Of a DNA stretch of 64,000 nucleotides, positions 41,341 through 52,336 are shown one piece after another. Every line of letters starts with the position of its first letter. Within the stretch, counting starts at the first letter, position 1. The stretch is from Pelobates cultripes (Eukaryota > Chordata > Amphibia > Anura > Pelobatidae). The notes under the pieces were generated by a model. That model made no database searches and was not told the origin of the DNA. It saw nothing but the letters and a program-made list of their open reading frames with translations. A program made the translations under genes and the position numbers. The DNA is taken from positions 121,464,087 through 121,528,086 of the forward strand of contig OW240917.1 in the NCBI GenBank assembly GCA_933207985.1, in the 5' to 3' direction.

Positions 41341-41528
41341 AAAAGATGGCACCAAATGTTGCGGCATCAGTTCCAACATCACCTACACAAGACACAGAAG
41401 AGCTGAGACTCAGGAAAATGACTAAGAGGGCTAAGATTATCAGTGAGCTGATCCAGACAGAAAAAGACTTTCTGAATGACTTGGAGCTCTGCATTCAAGA
41501 AGTAGTACAGCCACTCCGTAACCATCAA
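41341..41528 (+). CDS. ARHGEF38: ARHGEF38 exon a (start of DH domain)
   Basis: This 188-nt internal exon lies between a TTTAAATAG acceptor and a GTAAGT donor. It enters in phase 1 (two bases complete the previous codon, then AAG ATG). The ATG at 41346 aligns with an internal methionine of ARHGEF38 (..KM(T/A)P..), so I do not take it as the protein start. It encodes KIISELIQTEKDFLNDLELC followed by IQEVVQPLRN, the first conserved block of the DH domain. This exon is unique to the right contig. No upstream exon was found in the window. Confidence 0.93.
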
Positions 41529-42464
41529 GTAAGTTTGCGACTTTTTCTTTTTATCTAGCTGTTAAAACAACATGCATTAAGAAAATACATAATGAATGAA
41601 ACATATGTATGTAAGCCTAAATCCACATACAATTCTATACATTGAATATTTAAAAGGACACTGTAGGCAGGAGAACCAATGGTGTCTAGAGCCCATGCCG
41701 AGAGGCTGAGAAGTGTAAATACTTACTTTTCCGAGAAAAGACTGTGTTTACATAACTGCCTAAGTTCAACCTTTAGTGGCTGTCACTAAGCATCATTGCA
41801 TCAATGTAGCTCTGTATGTAGATTCTGATTGGTGCAGATCGGTGATTTGCTGCACATGCACCCTAGCTTTTCAATGCTTTCCAACTGGGAAGCATTGAAT
41901 TGGCAGAGATCATTAGGCAGAGCACCTGAATGGAGAGTGGCACCCCTGGGGAGTAAAGGTAAGTATTTTTTTTTTAATTCACACAAGAGGGGCCTAATAA
42001 TCCAAAAAGTTGTTAGGGCACTACAGCATTAGAAATTCATCTTTGTAATACTTTTATAGTATTACTTTAATTAAGAACAAATATAATTGCAGGAATTTCA
42101 CTTGGAATTCCTTAACATTTGTTTATTAATCTTAGGCTGGTTTCTTATCGTTGGTTCCAACAATGACACGCTGTCATTGACTGCAGGTAATGTAATACAT
42201 ATGGCTTGTATTCCTATGATACTAGGAATAGAAAAGGTGACTAATATACTTTATGTGTTCTGTAAAATCTACTTGAATGTCAAACAAAGCAATGGCCAGA
42301 TATATGTTTACAGGACAAGTGGCACCAGTGTGTTGTCAGCTATTTATATAGATATAGGATGACGGAACAATCTTCACTCTATAACAATATACATTTGCTA
42401 TAGCTCCACCTACTGTCCAGCACATCAAATACATGTGTTTTTTAAATTATTATTCTTCTCATTT

Positions 42465-42610
42465 TTGGCATTTATATAGCGCCAAGATATTCCGCAGCGC
42501 TTTACAATATTATAAGAGGGAGAAATTTTACAATAAATGAGACAAGTACAAAATGTAAGAGGAACAGTAAATTGATGAGGACACTGCTCAAACAAGCTTA
42601 CAGTCTAGAT
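42465..42610 (-). repeat. Interspersed repeat (TATATAGCGCCA core)
   Basis: TTTATATAGCGCCAAGATATT, then CCGCAGCGCTTTACAATATT, ending in AAGCTTACAGTCTAGA. It is the same family and orientation as 13196-13370. Confidence 0.7.
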
Positions 42611-42720
42611 GTGACTGATGTTGCTGCTCCAACACCCCTTTCCAATAGCATGGAAATCATAACATGAAGCTTTGTTTATCTATAGTTTCCAACTGTATTT
42701 GACTTAAAAAGTTGACTTAA

Positions 42721-43248
42721 AGGAACACTATAGGTTCTGAAACACAACCATGTATTCCTGACCCTACAGTGCTAAACCCACCATTTAGGTGGCTTGCCCC
42801 GCCTTTGCCCTCTTAAAAGGAATTAAAACTCACCTTAATTCCAGTGCTGTGCAGGTCTGCCAGCAATAGCCCCGCCCCATTTGTGACATAATCAGAATTG
42901 CTGATTTTTAACCAATTGGCTGAAATCGGCAAGGGGGCGGGGCCAAACACCGTTATAGCTGTGCATTTAATCAATGCATTGAATCAATGCATCTATAAGA
43001 GGAAAATTCAGTATCCCTATGCAGAGCGTGGAGACGCTGAACGGCACTGCTGCCTACTGTGCAGCATTGATGAAGCACCTCCAGTGGCCATCTGAGGAGC
43101 GGCCACTTGGAGATGTCCTTAGGGACAATGTAAACATTGCCTTTTCTCTGAAAAGGCAGTGTTTGCATAAAAATAGCTGAAGGCAATGATTATACTCACC
43201 AGAACAACTACATTAAGCTGTAGGTGTTCTGGTGACTATAGTGTCCCT
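42721..43248. mobile_element. MITE, TTAA target, AGGAACAC / AGGGACAC ends
   Basis: TTAA at 42717-42720 and 43249-43252. Ends AGGAACACTATAGG and CTATAGTGTCCCT are inverted. It shares its right half with 23851-24283, including the CAGAACAACTACATTAAGC hairpin. The ends fit the TTAA-AGGRR pattern of T2-type MITEs. Confidence 0.88.
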
Positions 43249-44457
43249 TTAAAAACAACCCTCCAAATAACATAACCAATATAGCTTTCAGGAGCAGCAC
43301 CCGGAGGACCCCAGGTAAGAAGTCAAACCATTCTAATATGGTTGAACTACATTCGATTGGGGTTTACCAGGGCACTTCAGCACCATAACCACTAAAGCGA
43401 GCAAAGTTCTACAGCTCAGGAATTGCCTGAGGAGTGCATGGATTTGGTAATGTTCCTCCAACCTCAGTTTTGTTATACTTGCCTGTCAGCATAGGGGGAA
43501 TACAGAGCAGTTCACTGCTCATTTTAGGAGGTTTTCTAAGGAGCTGAATTTATCCAAGTTCCCTCAGACTCAGCTAGTCGTTTCACAGCTGCTTGATGTG
43601 GAAAGGCTTTTGGGACAAATTGCTGCTCCTCTTGCTCTCTCTTGCCTGGACTCCTACTCCAAGTTTTCACTGCTAGCCAGCTAATAAGACATTTCTCCAG
43701 TCTATGTACAGATGACTACTGACTAGGACTCACATTTATCCTTAATGGAAGTTGGGGAGAGATCTATACCTGTTGTGACTCTAACTACTTACCCCATATT
43801 GTAGCTTCTGACATATGGGGACATGTCTACTAAACATTTAAAACTAGTGACTCTGCCCAGTCGCTAGAAACGACATGGGGTCTGTGAACAGGGAGGGGGA
43901 CATAGTCTGGTGCTGTAAATTAGTTTGGATATGGATATTAGTGATTAACCAAACTCATCCAAACCGATGCTACAAAATCGATCGAACTGACCAAATCGTG
44001 ACCACATTTAAATCTGAGAAATGTCAATGTGCTAGAAATTTCGGTTGTTTTCACCAGATTTTGTCCATTCGGACTAAATCCAGCGTTTAGTGAATAACCT
44101 TGTTAGTTTATTCAGAACTCAAAATTTTACAAATAAACTTTATTGCATGAGATTGAGATGTACTGTTGTACAAATAAGAAGTGCAGCTCAATACCAGCAT
44201 TACCTTTATTCCAAGGCTACGTGTTCAGATTAACAGATTATTATTATTATTATTATTATTATTATGATATTTATAGAGCGCCGTCAAATTCCGCAGCGCT
44301 TTACAATGGGTGGACAAAAGATCTGGCATTTGTACTATTACACATAATACAAAATAATAGAAACATTTGAATTGTAGTGGATGTAACAGTGTCTATACTA
44401 CAGAGCATACTATACATGTTTGTAACGCTTATAACTCTATCCCTTTTCTATCCTCAG

Positions 44458-44581
44458 TCTGAGCGGTTTGATGTGGACATCCTGTTTAGCAACATTGAAT
44501 CTGTACGCCAAATATCAGCCAAATTGGTGTCTTTGTTAGAAGAAGCGACAACAGATATTGACCCAGACAATCAAGTGCTAG
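44458..44581 (+). CDS. ARHGEF38: ARHGEF38 exon b (DH domain)
   Basis: This 124-nt exon follows TTTCTATCCTCAG and ends at GTACGT. It enters in phase 0 from exon a and leaves one base that exon c completes to glycine. It encodes SERFDVDILFSNIESVRQIS and AKLVSLLEEATTD, the second part of the DH domain. It occurs once in the window. Confidence 0.95.
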
Positions 44582-45443
44582 GTACGTAAAAGTTTTTTTA
44601 GTTTACCATTTCAATTTCTAGTATTCCATTCTGTGTATAGGAGATGCAGTGCCTGTCTATGGCAGGGGTAGGCAACTGGAGTGCAGAAGGTTTCCTAGCC
44701 CTGTTTAATGTAGTGTAGTGTGTGTAGGGGATATAGTGCATATTGGTGATGCAGTGTGTGTGTGTTAGGAATATATTACGTGTTTGACGATGATGCAGTG
44801 TGTGTAGGGCTTGTAGTAGGATATAAGGGATGCCGAATGTGTAGGGAATTTATTGCATGTGTACTGTTGATGCAGTGTGTGCTCGGTAGGTAGTGTGTGT
44901 TTGTACTGGGGATGGAGTGTGTTTGCTGGGTAAGTACAGGGCTAAATTAACATGTCAGGTGCCTGTACACACAGAATTCTAAGGCACCCTCTGCACCCCT
45001 CCCTCCACCACAAAAAAGGCAGATAAAGTGAATGCCATTAATTTAATAACTGGACATTGGAAATACATATATTCAGATTTGACAACTGTAAATGTATATA
45101 TGTATGCATGTGCATGTTTATACTTGTAAAGTATTCTGTTTGAATCGCAGAGTATAGTGAGTGTGTGCAGTTGTGAAGGCGCTCGGTGAAGAAAAGGATA
45201 ACTGGAGTTGAGTTTAAATAGCTGGTATAAAGAGCTAACTGCATATTGAAATGATGATGTATTTGGGGAGGGGTCAATGGCGAGGTTTGTGGATGAGTCA
45301 TCCAGTTTTGCTTTTGGGTTCAAGCTCCAGTTATTTTGGGGACTTACCAATGTCCCTGTACCCAAGTCTCTCCTTCACATTGCACCAGTCCTTCGCACAC
45401 ATACAATTTCATACTCAGGTTAGGTCTATTATGTCTATTCCTT
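44582..45443 (+). other. ARHGEF38: Intron between exon b and the Ngaro element
   Basis: It includes a left-end fragment of the CAGGGGTAGGCAAC hAT family at 44663 with a GTGTGT-rich body to about 44960. The rest (44961-45443) holds nothing I recognise. Its last bases (CCTT before 45444) are the true outer flank of the Ngaro B2 repeat. Confidence 0.7.
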
Positions 45444-46026
45444 GACATGCGCATTGTCGTCTTTTTCGGCCTATTCCTGTTATAAACCAATTATAACCTT
45501 TAATAATCACAGACACATGAATAAATTGGCAAAATATTCCACGGCTTTATTAAATATATATAAATAATAAAATATAAATTTAAAAGGTCATTGTCAACAA
45601 CGCTTGAAAAGACATCCCCCTAATTAACATAACTAAATACCCAGACAATGACCTCCAACATATTTACAGAATACATCCAACTAACAGTATAACATAGCAT
45701 AAATACCATAAACCTTAACATAGCCACCGAGGGCCTCCATTTCCAATTGTAGGGGCATACCAAGACACCCCTACGCCATTATCATAGCCACCAAGGGCAT
45801 CCCTTTCCACTGTAGGGGCATACCAAGACACCCCTACACCATTATCCCAGCCACCGAGGGCATCCATTTCCAGTGTAGGGGCATACCGAGACACCCCTAC
45901 ACCCCCAGGTTCGTAGCTACCGCCGAGCTCGAACCTACCACCAAATCTAAAGGTAAGTATTCCTCCTGACCTATCCCACTTACCAAAAACCGACCTACCC
46001 CCAATTAACCTAATCCATCCCCCGCC
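45444..46026 (-). repeat. Ngaro repeat B2
   Basis: This 583-bp copy of B ends (outer side) at GACAATGCGCATGTC read on the minus strand. It includes the three 63-bp hairpin repeats (45716-45901) and an AATAAA. It is followed by the genomic flank AAGGAATAGAC on the minus strand. Confidence 0.95.
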
Positions 46027-46093
46027 GCCGTGACAAAACGGGAGAGTCATGACTCTTAGCCCTTAACCAACTAAATTAGGGAGGGTGGGCGGG
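46027..46093 (-). repeat. Ngaro linker L between A2 and B2
   Basis: This 67-bp segment is present only between A2 and B2, not next to A1 or B1. It contains the 14-bp perfect palindrome AGAGTCATGACTCT (46043-46056) and GGGAGGGTGGGCGGG on the plus strand. Confidence 0.85.
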
Positions 46094-46277
46094 ACAGCTA
46101 ACAACAGGTAAAGATTTCAAATTAAAATGGAACCCAAATTTAAAATGGCGAATTATTATATGTCTAAGCCACTCCCCCTTTTACCCACTAACCAATCCAG
46201 ACACACTCATCCATAGGCCAGCCTCCTAGCTCTGTCAAGGCCCATTCCACCTAGCTTTGCTATTCCATGGGCTTCAT
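46094..46277 (-). repeat. Ngaro repeat A2
   Basis: 184 bp, matching A1 at 52337-52520. It abuts B1 directly: on the minus strand GCGCATGTC is followed at once by ATGAAGCCC. The left-arm copy stops matching four bases into this repeat. Confidence 0.95.
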
Positions 46278-46860
46278 GACATGCGCATTGTCGTCTTTTT
46301 CGGCCTATTCCTTTTATAAACCAATTATAACCTTTAATAATCACAGACACATGAATAAATTGGCAAAATATTCCACGGCTTTATTAAATATATATAAATA
46401 ATAAAATATAAATTTAAAAGGTCATTGTCAACAACGCTTGAAAAGACATCCCCCCAATTAACATAACTAAATACCCAGACAATGACCTCCAACATATTTA
46501 CAGAATACATCTAACTAACAGTATAACATAGCATAAATACCATAAACCTTAACATAGCCACCCAGGGCCTCCATTTCCAATTGTAGGGGCATACCAAGAC
46601 ACCCCTACGCCATTATCATAGCCACCAAGGGCATCCCTTTCCACTGTAGGGGCATACCAAGACACCGCTACACCATTATCCCAGCCACCAAGGGCATCCA
46701 TTTCCAGTGTAGGGGCATACCGAGACACCCCTACACCCCCAGGTTCGTAGCTACCGCCGAGCTCGAACCTACCACCAAATCTAAAGGTAAGTATTCCTCC
46801 TGACCTATCCCACTTACCAAAAACCGACCTACCCCCAATTAACCTAATCCATCCCCCGCC
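46278..46860 (-). repeat. Ngaro repeat B1 (right copy)
   Basis: 583 bp, with three 63-bp hairpin units at 46550-46735 and an AATAAA near the outer end. It is the partner of left-arm 33068-33650. One hairpin arm is altered (ACACCGCTACACC in place of ACACCCCTACACC). Confidence 0.94.
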
Positions 46861-46881
46861 ACAGCACAGAGCTTGACCACC

Positions 46882-47473
46882 TCAAGCCTCCTGCGCGCCC
46901 CCACCCCGAATAAACAGGGCCTGTCTAAGACCGTCCTGAAAGCCTAAGTTAAGGAAATCCAAACCCACCTCCGATAAATGAACTCCATCATGTCTGAAGT
47001 ATCCTGGTAACATATCCTCTAGTTCCCTGTGCCTCACTACTACCCCCCCAGACCTTTTAATAAAAGTTGCCAACAACTTGTTGAACTTGCGTCTATATCT
47101 CGCCATAGCTGCGAAATCCCGCGCATGACGCCACTGGAAACGCGGTACCGTTTCCGACCAAACAATAACCACCCCGGGAAGCAAGGACCTCAACTTATCC
47201 ACGTCCCTCTTTATCCCACGAACTAATTCCCTTTGCGGCACCAGACCAAAATCATTCCCCCCTGTGTGGAACAATATGAAATCGGTGACTTCCCCTTGAC
47301 CTATCTTCCGAAATAACTCCAACACGTATCTCTCCAACCGAAACCCCGAAAACCAAACCAGAACAACCGTAACACATCAGAAGGAAAGCCGAGCTGCGTG
47401 CCTTCTCTCCGAACTGCAGCTCTCCGTTCTGCCCAGTAGACATATGAATGGCCTACTATCCATGCGACTCCAC
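46882..47473 (-). pseudogene. Ngaro SGNH hydrolase, frameshifted (right copy)
   Basis: Same layout as 32454-33046, with block I VGHSYV, TGGNDFG and DGVHLSEVG all present. One T is missing from a TTT run near 47321, so block I and the later blocks are in different frames. The splice acceptor TTATTTCAG before the frame is preserved. The loss could be a real mutation or a homopolymer error. Confidence 0.88.
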
Positions 47474-47539
47474 CTGAAATAAAAGAAATAATTCATAACC
47501 ACAGGACCACCGTAATTGTATCCCATAACATAAATTTGT

Positions 47540-48463
47540 TTACATTAAAAGATCAGGCCGGACATAGGAACGGAACCTGATCGATTCCCATCTCCCAATC
47601 TTTTTAACTAACTCATCCCCTAGGCCTAACCTCGCCGCCTCTGTGGCAGCCCCGATCCTGAAGGAGTGGGTGCCAAATTGCGTGGGATCCAGGCCCAGGC
47701 GTTCCAAGCCCAACTTAAAGACCCTGTTGAACTGGAATTTCGACAACGCCGAGCCGTCCGCATGGCGAAAAAACGAACCCTGCCCCTTCGGACGGAGCTC
47801 CACATATCGCCGAGCACTGCCCACCGGGCAAGCCTCCACCTGAGGTATTGAAAATAGTTTTATCGTACGACCTCTCCCAAAGACATCCGTCTTCGAGCGC
47901 CGTAGTCGAATAGCTACCTGTTCCACCCCTACGTCCACGTCCGCGAACTGGAGACCACCTTGTCTAAGCCTGTTGCTACTTACAATCTCACTCACCCGAA
48001 AAGCCCCGAAAAAAGCCCATACAAACGCCACCCTAAATAGCAAGACCTCGAACAAAGAGAAACATAAACCCGGCAGGGTACCCAATAGTTGTTGAAGCAA
48101 CCTAAAAGACACCGGCCTCCTAGTGTCAGGTGATAACTTCCCTTTGCGGTAACCCTTCACTGCCTGCCGCACAATAAAGGACTTTGTCGAATCTTCCCAC
48201 CCACGAAGCTTGAAGAGGAACGCCAATGCTGCCAGGTTCCGGCCGACCACTGCCGGAGAAGCCCCCGCTGCGAACAGCCTGCAAAGCAACCATAATAGCG
48301 TATCGAGACGTACCTTTGCGGATACCATGTCCCCCGTACCGCCTAATGCTTCGTCCCACCTTTCCCATACTTTACTATACGCCGCCAACGTGCCCGGAGC
48401 CAACGAATCCATTATCAGTCTTCCAAGCAGGAGGTCCCGAGACGCCACATGTGATCCGGACAT
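47540..48463 (-). CDS. Ngaro tyrosine recombinase (right copy)
   Basis: A complete 307-aa frame with R156, K191, H266-x-x-R269, W292 and Y300 all present. It differs from the left copy at a few residues (Ala/Gly after WDE, Gly/Arg in AFFGAFRVSEI, Arg/Cys in GLERLGLD). It overlaps the 3' end of RNase H as in the left copy. Confidence 0.95.
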   Translation of the reverse strand: MSGSHVASRDLLLGRLIMDSLAPGTLAAYSKVWERWDEALGGTGDMVSAKVRLDTLLWLLCRLFAAGASPAVVGRNLAALAFLFKLRGWEDSTKSFIVRQAVKGYRKGKLSPDTRRPVSFRLLQQLLGTLPGLCFSLFEVLLFRVAFVWAFFGAFRVSEIVSSNRLRQGGLQFADVDVGVEQVAIRLRRSKTDVFGRGRTIKLFSIPQVEACPVGSARRYVELRPKGQGSFFRHADGSALSKFQFNRVFKLGLERLGLDPTQFGTHSFRIGAATEAARLGLGDELVKKIGRWESIRFRSYVRPDLLM

Positions 48464-50394
48464 GGCAGACCCTCCCTTTGTGCGTTCGGAGCCTCCACCC
48501 GAAATTTTTCCCACTGAAAGCGAGAAAGTGCATCAGCAATTACGTTCAAGAATCCAGGAACATGACGTGCACGAAAAACAATATTCAACTGCATGCAATA
48601 CAAAACAAACTGGCGAAGCAGCCGCACTACTGGGACCGACGCCGCCGAAAGATTGTTCACAGCCTCCACGACAGCCACATTGTCCGTAAAGAAAACCACT
48701 CTCCTATCACGTAGGGCCTGGCCCCACAAGGAGAGCGCTACCACTAATGGGAACAATTCGAGAAAAGCCAAGTTCCGAATCTGAACCGCCCAATGTTCGG
48801 GCCATCTTTCCGCACACCAATGACCCGCAAAGTAAGCCCCGAAGCCTACGCTCCCTGACGCATCGGTAAAAAGCTCTAACTCGGGTGATTCGATACACTG
48901 TTCCCTAAAAAAGACTCGCCCATTGAAATCCCTCAGGAAGGCCTCCCACACACCCAAATCCTCCTTCATCGGAGCGGTGACCCTGATAAAATGATGAGGT
49001 GACCGCACACCCGCCGTGGCTTTGGCGAGGAACCGGTTGAATACCCTTCCTACCGGGATAATGCGACATGCAAAATTCAACCGCCCCAGCAAAGACTGTA
49101 TAGCCCGCAGTGTCGCCTTCTTTGCCCTACGCAACTCTGAAATGGCATCGCGGAGAGACTCCAACTTATCTCGTGGTAATCTGCATTCCCCCGCGACCGT
49201 ATCTATTTCAAGCCCCAAAAAACTCAGGCATGTAATAGGCCCCACGGTTTTGTCGCGAGCCAGAGGTACCCCAAATACCTGACTGACCCATTCAAGACAC
49301 CGTAGCCTAAAGCGGCAAGCGTCAGAGCCAGCCGGCCCGACACACAAGAAATCGTCCAGGTAATGGACCACAAACTTGGTGCCCGCTTCCTCCCTCACTA
49401 CCCATTCCATGAACGCGCTAAATTTCTCAAAGTACGCACATGAAATGGAGCATCCCATGGGAAAACACAGATCCACAAAATAGTTTCCATCAAGATAACA
49501 ACCTAATAAGTGGTGACACTTTGGGTGAATGGGCAAAAGGCGGAAAGCCGCTTCTATATCCGCCTTAGCCAACAACGCTCCCTGTCCTGCTTCCCTTACC
49601 AGCTCGACCGCTTGGTCAAATGATGCGTAGGAAACCGAACAGAGATCCCCGTCAATGTCATCATTGACTGATGACCCCTTCGGGTATGACAAATGGTGGA
49701 TAAGGCGAAATTTTCCTGCCTCCTTCTTAGGCACTACGCCTAAAGGGGAAACCCTAAGATCCGGCAGCGGTGGTTCCCTAAACGGTCCCGCCATCCGTCC
49801 CAGGTGAACCTCCTGAAGCAATTTACCACATACCACATCATGATGTTCGCCCACTGAGCGCAAATTACGGAAACGGGGAACCACAACCCGATCCCTGAAG
49901 GGAATGATGAAACCCCTTGTAAATCCCTCAAACAATAGACGGGCATCCTCCCGCTTACCGTAGCTGTTTAGCCAAGGGAGCATCGCGTCTACCCTCACCG
50001 GAGACCGCCCCAGAGGCAGCGGATGGTGCTGCAGCGCCTCCGGCCGCGCCTGTTGGAGTGGGCTTGCCCTTCTTGAAACACCGGTTGTAACCATGTCCCC
50101 CCCCACCGCATCCGGAGCATTCATGCCTAAAGCGGCATGCGGAGCCCCACTTACATTGGCCCTCATTATAGAGCCAGCAACATCCCTTCCTTTGCGCAGC
50201 CGACGAGGTGGAAGAGGAACCGACGCCAGCCCCCCTTGAAAGGGAGCCGCCTTTTGAGCCATCATTAGCTTCATCCATAATGGCAGGTCCATCTGGTCCC
50301 ACCTCATTCCCAGCTTAGCCGAAAGCCTCTGACGGAACTGTTCATCGTACCGCCACCATGCTAGGCCCCCGTATGTGCGGTAAGCCTCCCACAC
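48415..50394 (-). CDS. Ngaro RT-RNase H, open (right copy)
   Basis: A continuous 659-codon frame from just after the gag frameshift through the end of RNase H. It has the gag core end (YGGLAWWRYDEQF), reverse transcriptase (GPFREPPLPDL, FVVHYLDDFLCVGP) and an uninterrupted RNase H (LFTDASGS to VIADALSRFQW). The left copy's stop is absent here: its TAG is TGG (tryptophan), and the 6-bp insertion is missing. Confidence 0.93.
   Translation of the reverse strand: MWEAYRTYGGLAWWRYDEQFRQRLSAKLGMRWDQMDLPLWMKLMMAQKAAPFQGGLASVPLPPRRLRKGRDVAGSIMRANVSGAPHAALGMNAPDAVGGDMVTTGVSRRASPLQQARPEALQHHPLPLGRSPVRVDAMLPWLNSYGKREDARLLFEGFTRGFIIPFRDRVVVPRFRNLRSVGEHHDVVCGKLLQEVHLGRMAGPFREPPLPDLRVSPLGVVPKKEAGKFRLIHHLSYPKGSSVNDDIDGDLCSVSYASFDQAVELVREAGQGALLAKADIEAAFRLLPIHPKCHHLLGCYLDGNYFVDLCFPMGCSISCAYFEKFSAFMEWVVREEAGTKFVVHYLDDFLCVGPAGSDACRFRLRCLEWVSQVFGVPLARDKTVGPITCLSFLGLEIDTVAGECRLPRDKLESLRDAISELRRAKKATLRAIQSLLGRLNFACRIIPVGRVFNRFLAKATAGVRSPHHFIRVTAPMKEDLGVWEAFLRDFNGRVFFREQCIESPELELFTDASGSVGFGAYFAGHWCAERWPEHWAVQIRNLAFLELFPLVVALSLWGQALRDRRVVFFTDNVAVVEAVNNLSAASVPVVRLLRQFVLYCMQLNIVFRARHVPGFLNVIADALSRFQWEKFRVEAPNAQREGLPCPDHMWRLGTSCLED
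49955..50302 (-). CDS. Ngaro gag zinc fingers, -1 frame (right copy)
   Basis: It encodes the same C-x8-C-x5-C-x3-H plus C-x2-C-x4-H-x4-C fingers as 29619-29966, again in the -1 frame relative to RT, with the same six-G run upstream. Sharing in both copies shows that the frame offset predates the duplication or is functional. Confidence 0.83.
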   Translation of the reverse strand: MGPDGPAIMDEANDGSKGGSLSRGAGVGSSSTSSAAQRKGCCWLYNEGQCKWGSACRFRHECSGCGGGGHGYNRCFKKGKPTPTGAAGGAAAPSAASGAVSGEGRRDAPLAKQLR

Positions 50395-50399
50395 CCCGT

Positions 50400-52295
50400 C
50401 TAAGTAACAGAAGAATTGCGAGCATTTTTCCGGGGCCTTTTCCCCCAGTACACTCGCCAGTATGCAAAAGGCCCCAGCCAGTTCCCGAAAGTTTTCGGGA
50501 TTTTCCTATAACGACGCCGCTTTTCTTCCTCCTCTTTCTTGGGATCCTTTTTGTCTTCTTCCTTCAAGTCTAGGTATTCCTCCAAGGGGAGAAGGGAGAA
50601 GATCTCCACAAATTCCCCTTTCCATAACCTTTCCTTAACCTCTAATTTTAGGTGACACCCCAACGGCCCCGCAAACGACACATGCACGTTCTGCCTTGCT
50701 GCATCTGGAATCTCCCCCATTAGTATATCCCTCTCAGCCGCCACTTCTGTGGCTGCTGACCCCGCTGAGGCTGCTACCAGCTCACCTGCACTGCTCCCGG
50801 CCCGTTCGGAGACTGGTTTCTCCCCTGACCCCAAACCCGACGACCCCGGCAACCAAGCCTTGCTAAACGAAGCCCCCTTATCCAAACCTGAACTCCATGA
50901 TGCAAGAAATGTTTTCAGACCCTCTAACAAATCTCCAGAGTGTGGTGTACTGTGAGACTCACCGACCAAACCCCTTGGTGTCGCTGATCCTGGGGCTGCA
51001 TCCCGAACTCCGCCGTGAGATGTTCCCGGCGAGGCTGCTGTAAAATCCCTGCTGTCCTGAGGCCTCCTGCGGCCTGCTGACCCAACATCCAATGGCCTGC
51101 GAACGAAAGAAGAAAAACTGGGGAGGCCGTCATCAGAACCCAAATCCTCCATGACCTCACCCATTGGGCCTCTACATGGACTGCTACTCCTGGCATGCTG
51201 GCCCTTACGGCCATATCTATCCCCGGAAAAACTTCTGCTCCGCCTGTCGGGAGAGCCCCTGCTCATTGACCTGGAGGCACTCTCCTGCGAGACTGCTCCC
51301 CGAACAGGTGAGCCACGGCAACGACCATCCGCAGACTCCCCGCTGCTACTGCGCTGCCTGCTCCGCCGTTCACTCCTGGAGCGATGGCTAGCTCTCCTGT
51401 CCCCCCCACTGTCTCTGCGCCGCTCTGTGGGGCTATCTGTCCTCTCCTGAGCGCGGCAATCCCTGCCCGCCCGCTGATCCGTTGGCCTAGAGCGCCCCAC
51501 CCCTGCACCAGGCCGGGAGGGGGCCATGCCACTGCCTGCTGTGACCCCACCGCCTGTCACCAGCGCCCTATGATCCTTGTTCTGGCCCGTCGCCTGTGAC
51601 TGCTGCGCTGCGGGGAGGGGTGCTTGCGGCCTGGCCCTAGCCTGCAACCTGTTGTGTATTCTTGGCGCTTCCCTACCTACCCTGGAATAGGCTGTAGGTG
51701 CCGACTGTCCCCTGCTGTCCAAGCCCCTGCTGGCTGCCCCATCCTCAGCGGAACCTGACTGGGTTGCAAGGGCCTCATTTACCAACCCCTGTTTTTGCCC
51801 CCTTTTTGCCCTAACTGCCCCAGGGGACGACTCACCGCGGTTACTCCGTCCAGCTGCCTGCTCCTTGCTCCTAGCAGAGCCTGCTGCTTGTAACAGGTCT
51901 ACTGCCTCTGCTGATACTGCGCTCCTCACCGCCGCCGGGCGGCGCGGCACCATCTTCTCCTGACCGCACACCTCAGACTCTGCCTGACGGCCGTGGTGTG
52001 TGATCGCCCCCGGGCCGCCACCTCCGCGAATCCTAGCCCGGCCGCCACTTCTCCTGGTGCAGGTCCCTGTCATGCCTGCTGACGGGCTGCGGCTCCTAAC
52101 CGCGCCAGCACCGGCATCAGGGCTTAAGCGTTGTGGAGGCCTGGTCCGGCGCGCTGTCCTGCGCGCCGGCGCCGGCCCTGCCGCGCTCAGTGCTGCCCCC
52201 AACTGCTGCTCCATCCAAGCTGCTCCATGCTGTCGGACCGCTGCCTTCACACCCTCCAGGATTGCTGTCATATCACTCTCAGCCACGGAATCCAT
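50400..52295 (-). pseudogene. Ngaro gag N-terminal part, frameshifted (right copy)
   Basis: It starts at the same ATG (MDSVAESDM) after TTTTTCAG and has the same basic, Ser/Arg-rich sequence. It loses the frame near 50475, where one C of CTGCGGGCC is missing, and stops at 50400. The rest of the protein continues in the frame ending at 48415. Confidence 0.9.
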
Positions 52296-52336
52296 CTGAA
52301 AAACAAAGAAGAAAAAATCCCCACCAGAAGCCAGCA

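Larger units (their letters stand above)
41529..44457 (+). other. ARHGEF38: ARHGEF38 intron a-b
   Basis: This is a 2.9-kb intron. It contains degraded MITE sequence (about 41655-42065), the TATATAGCGCCA repeat (42465-42610), a TTAA MITE (42721-43248), a GTTTAGTGAATAACCTTG MITE end near 44090, and an (ATT)n tract with another GAGCGCCGTCAAATTCCGC repeat (44240-44320). No other gene was recognised. Confidence 0.7.
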
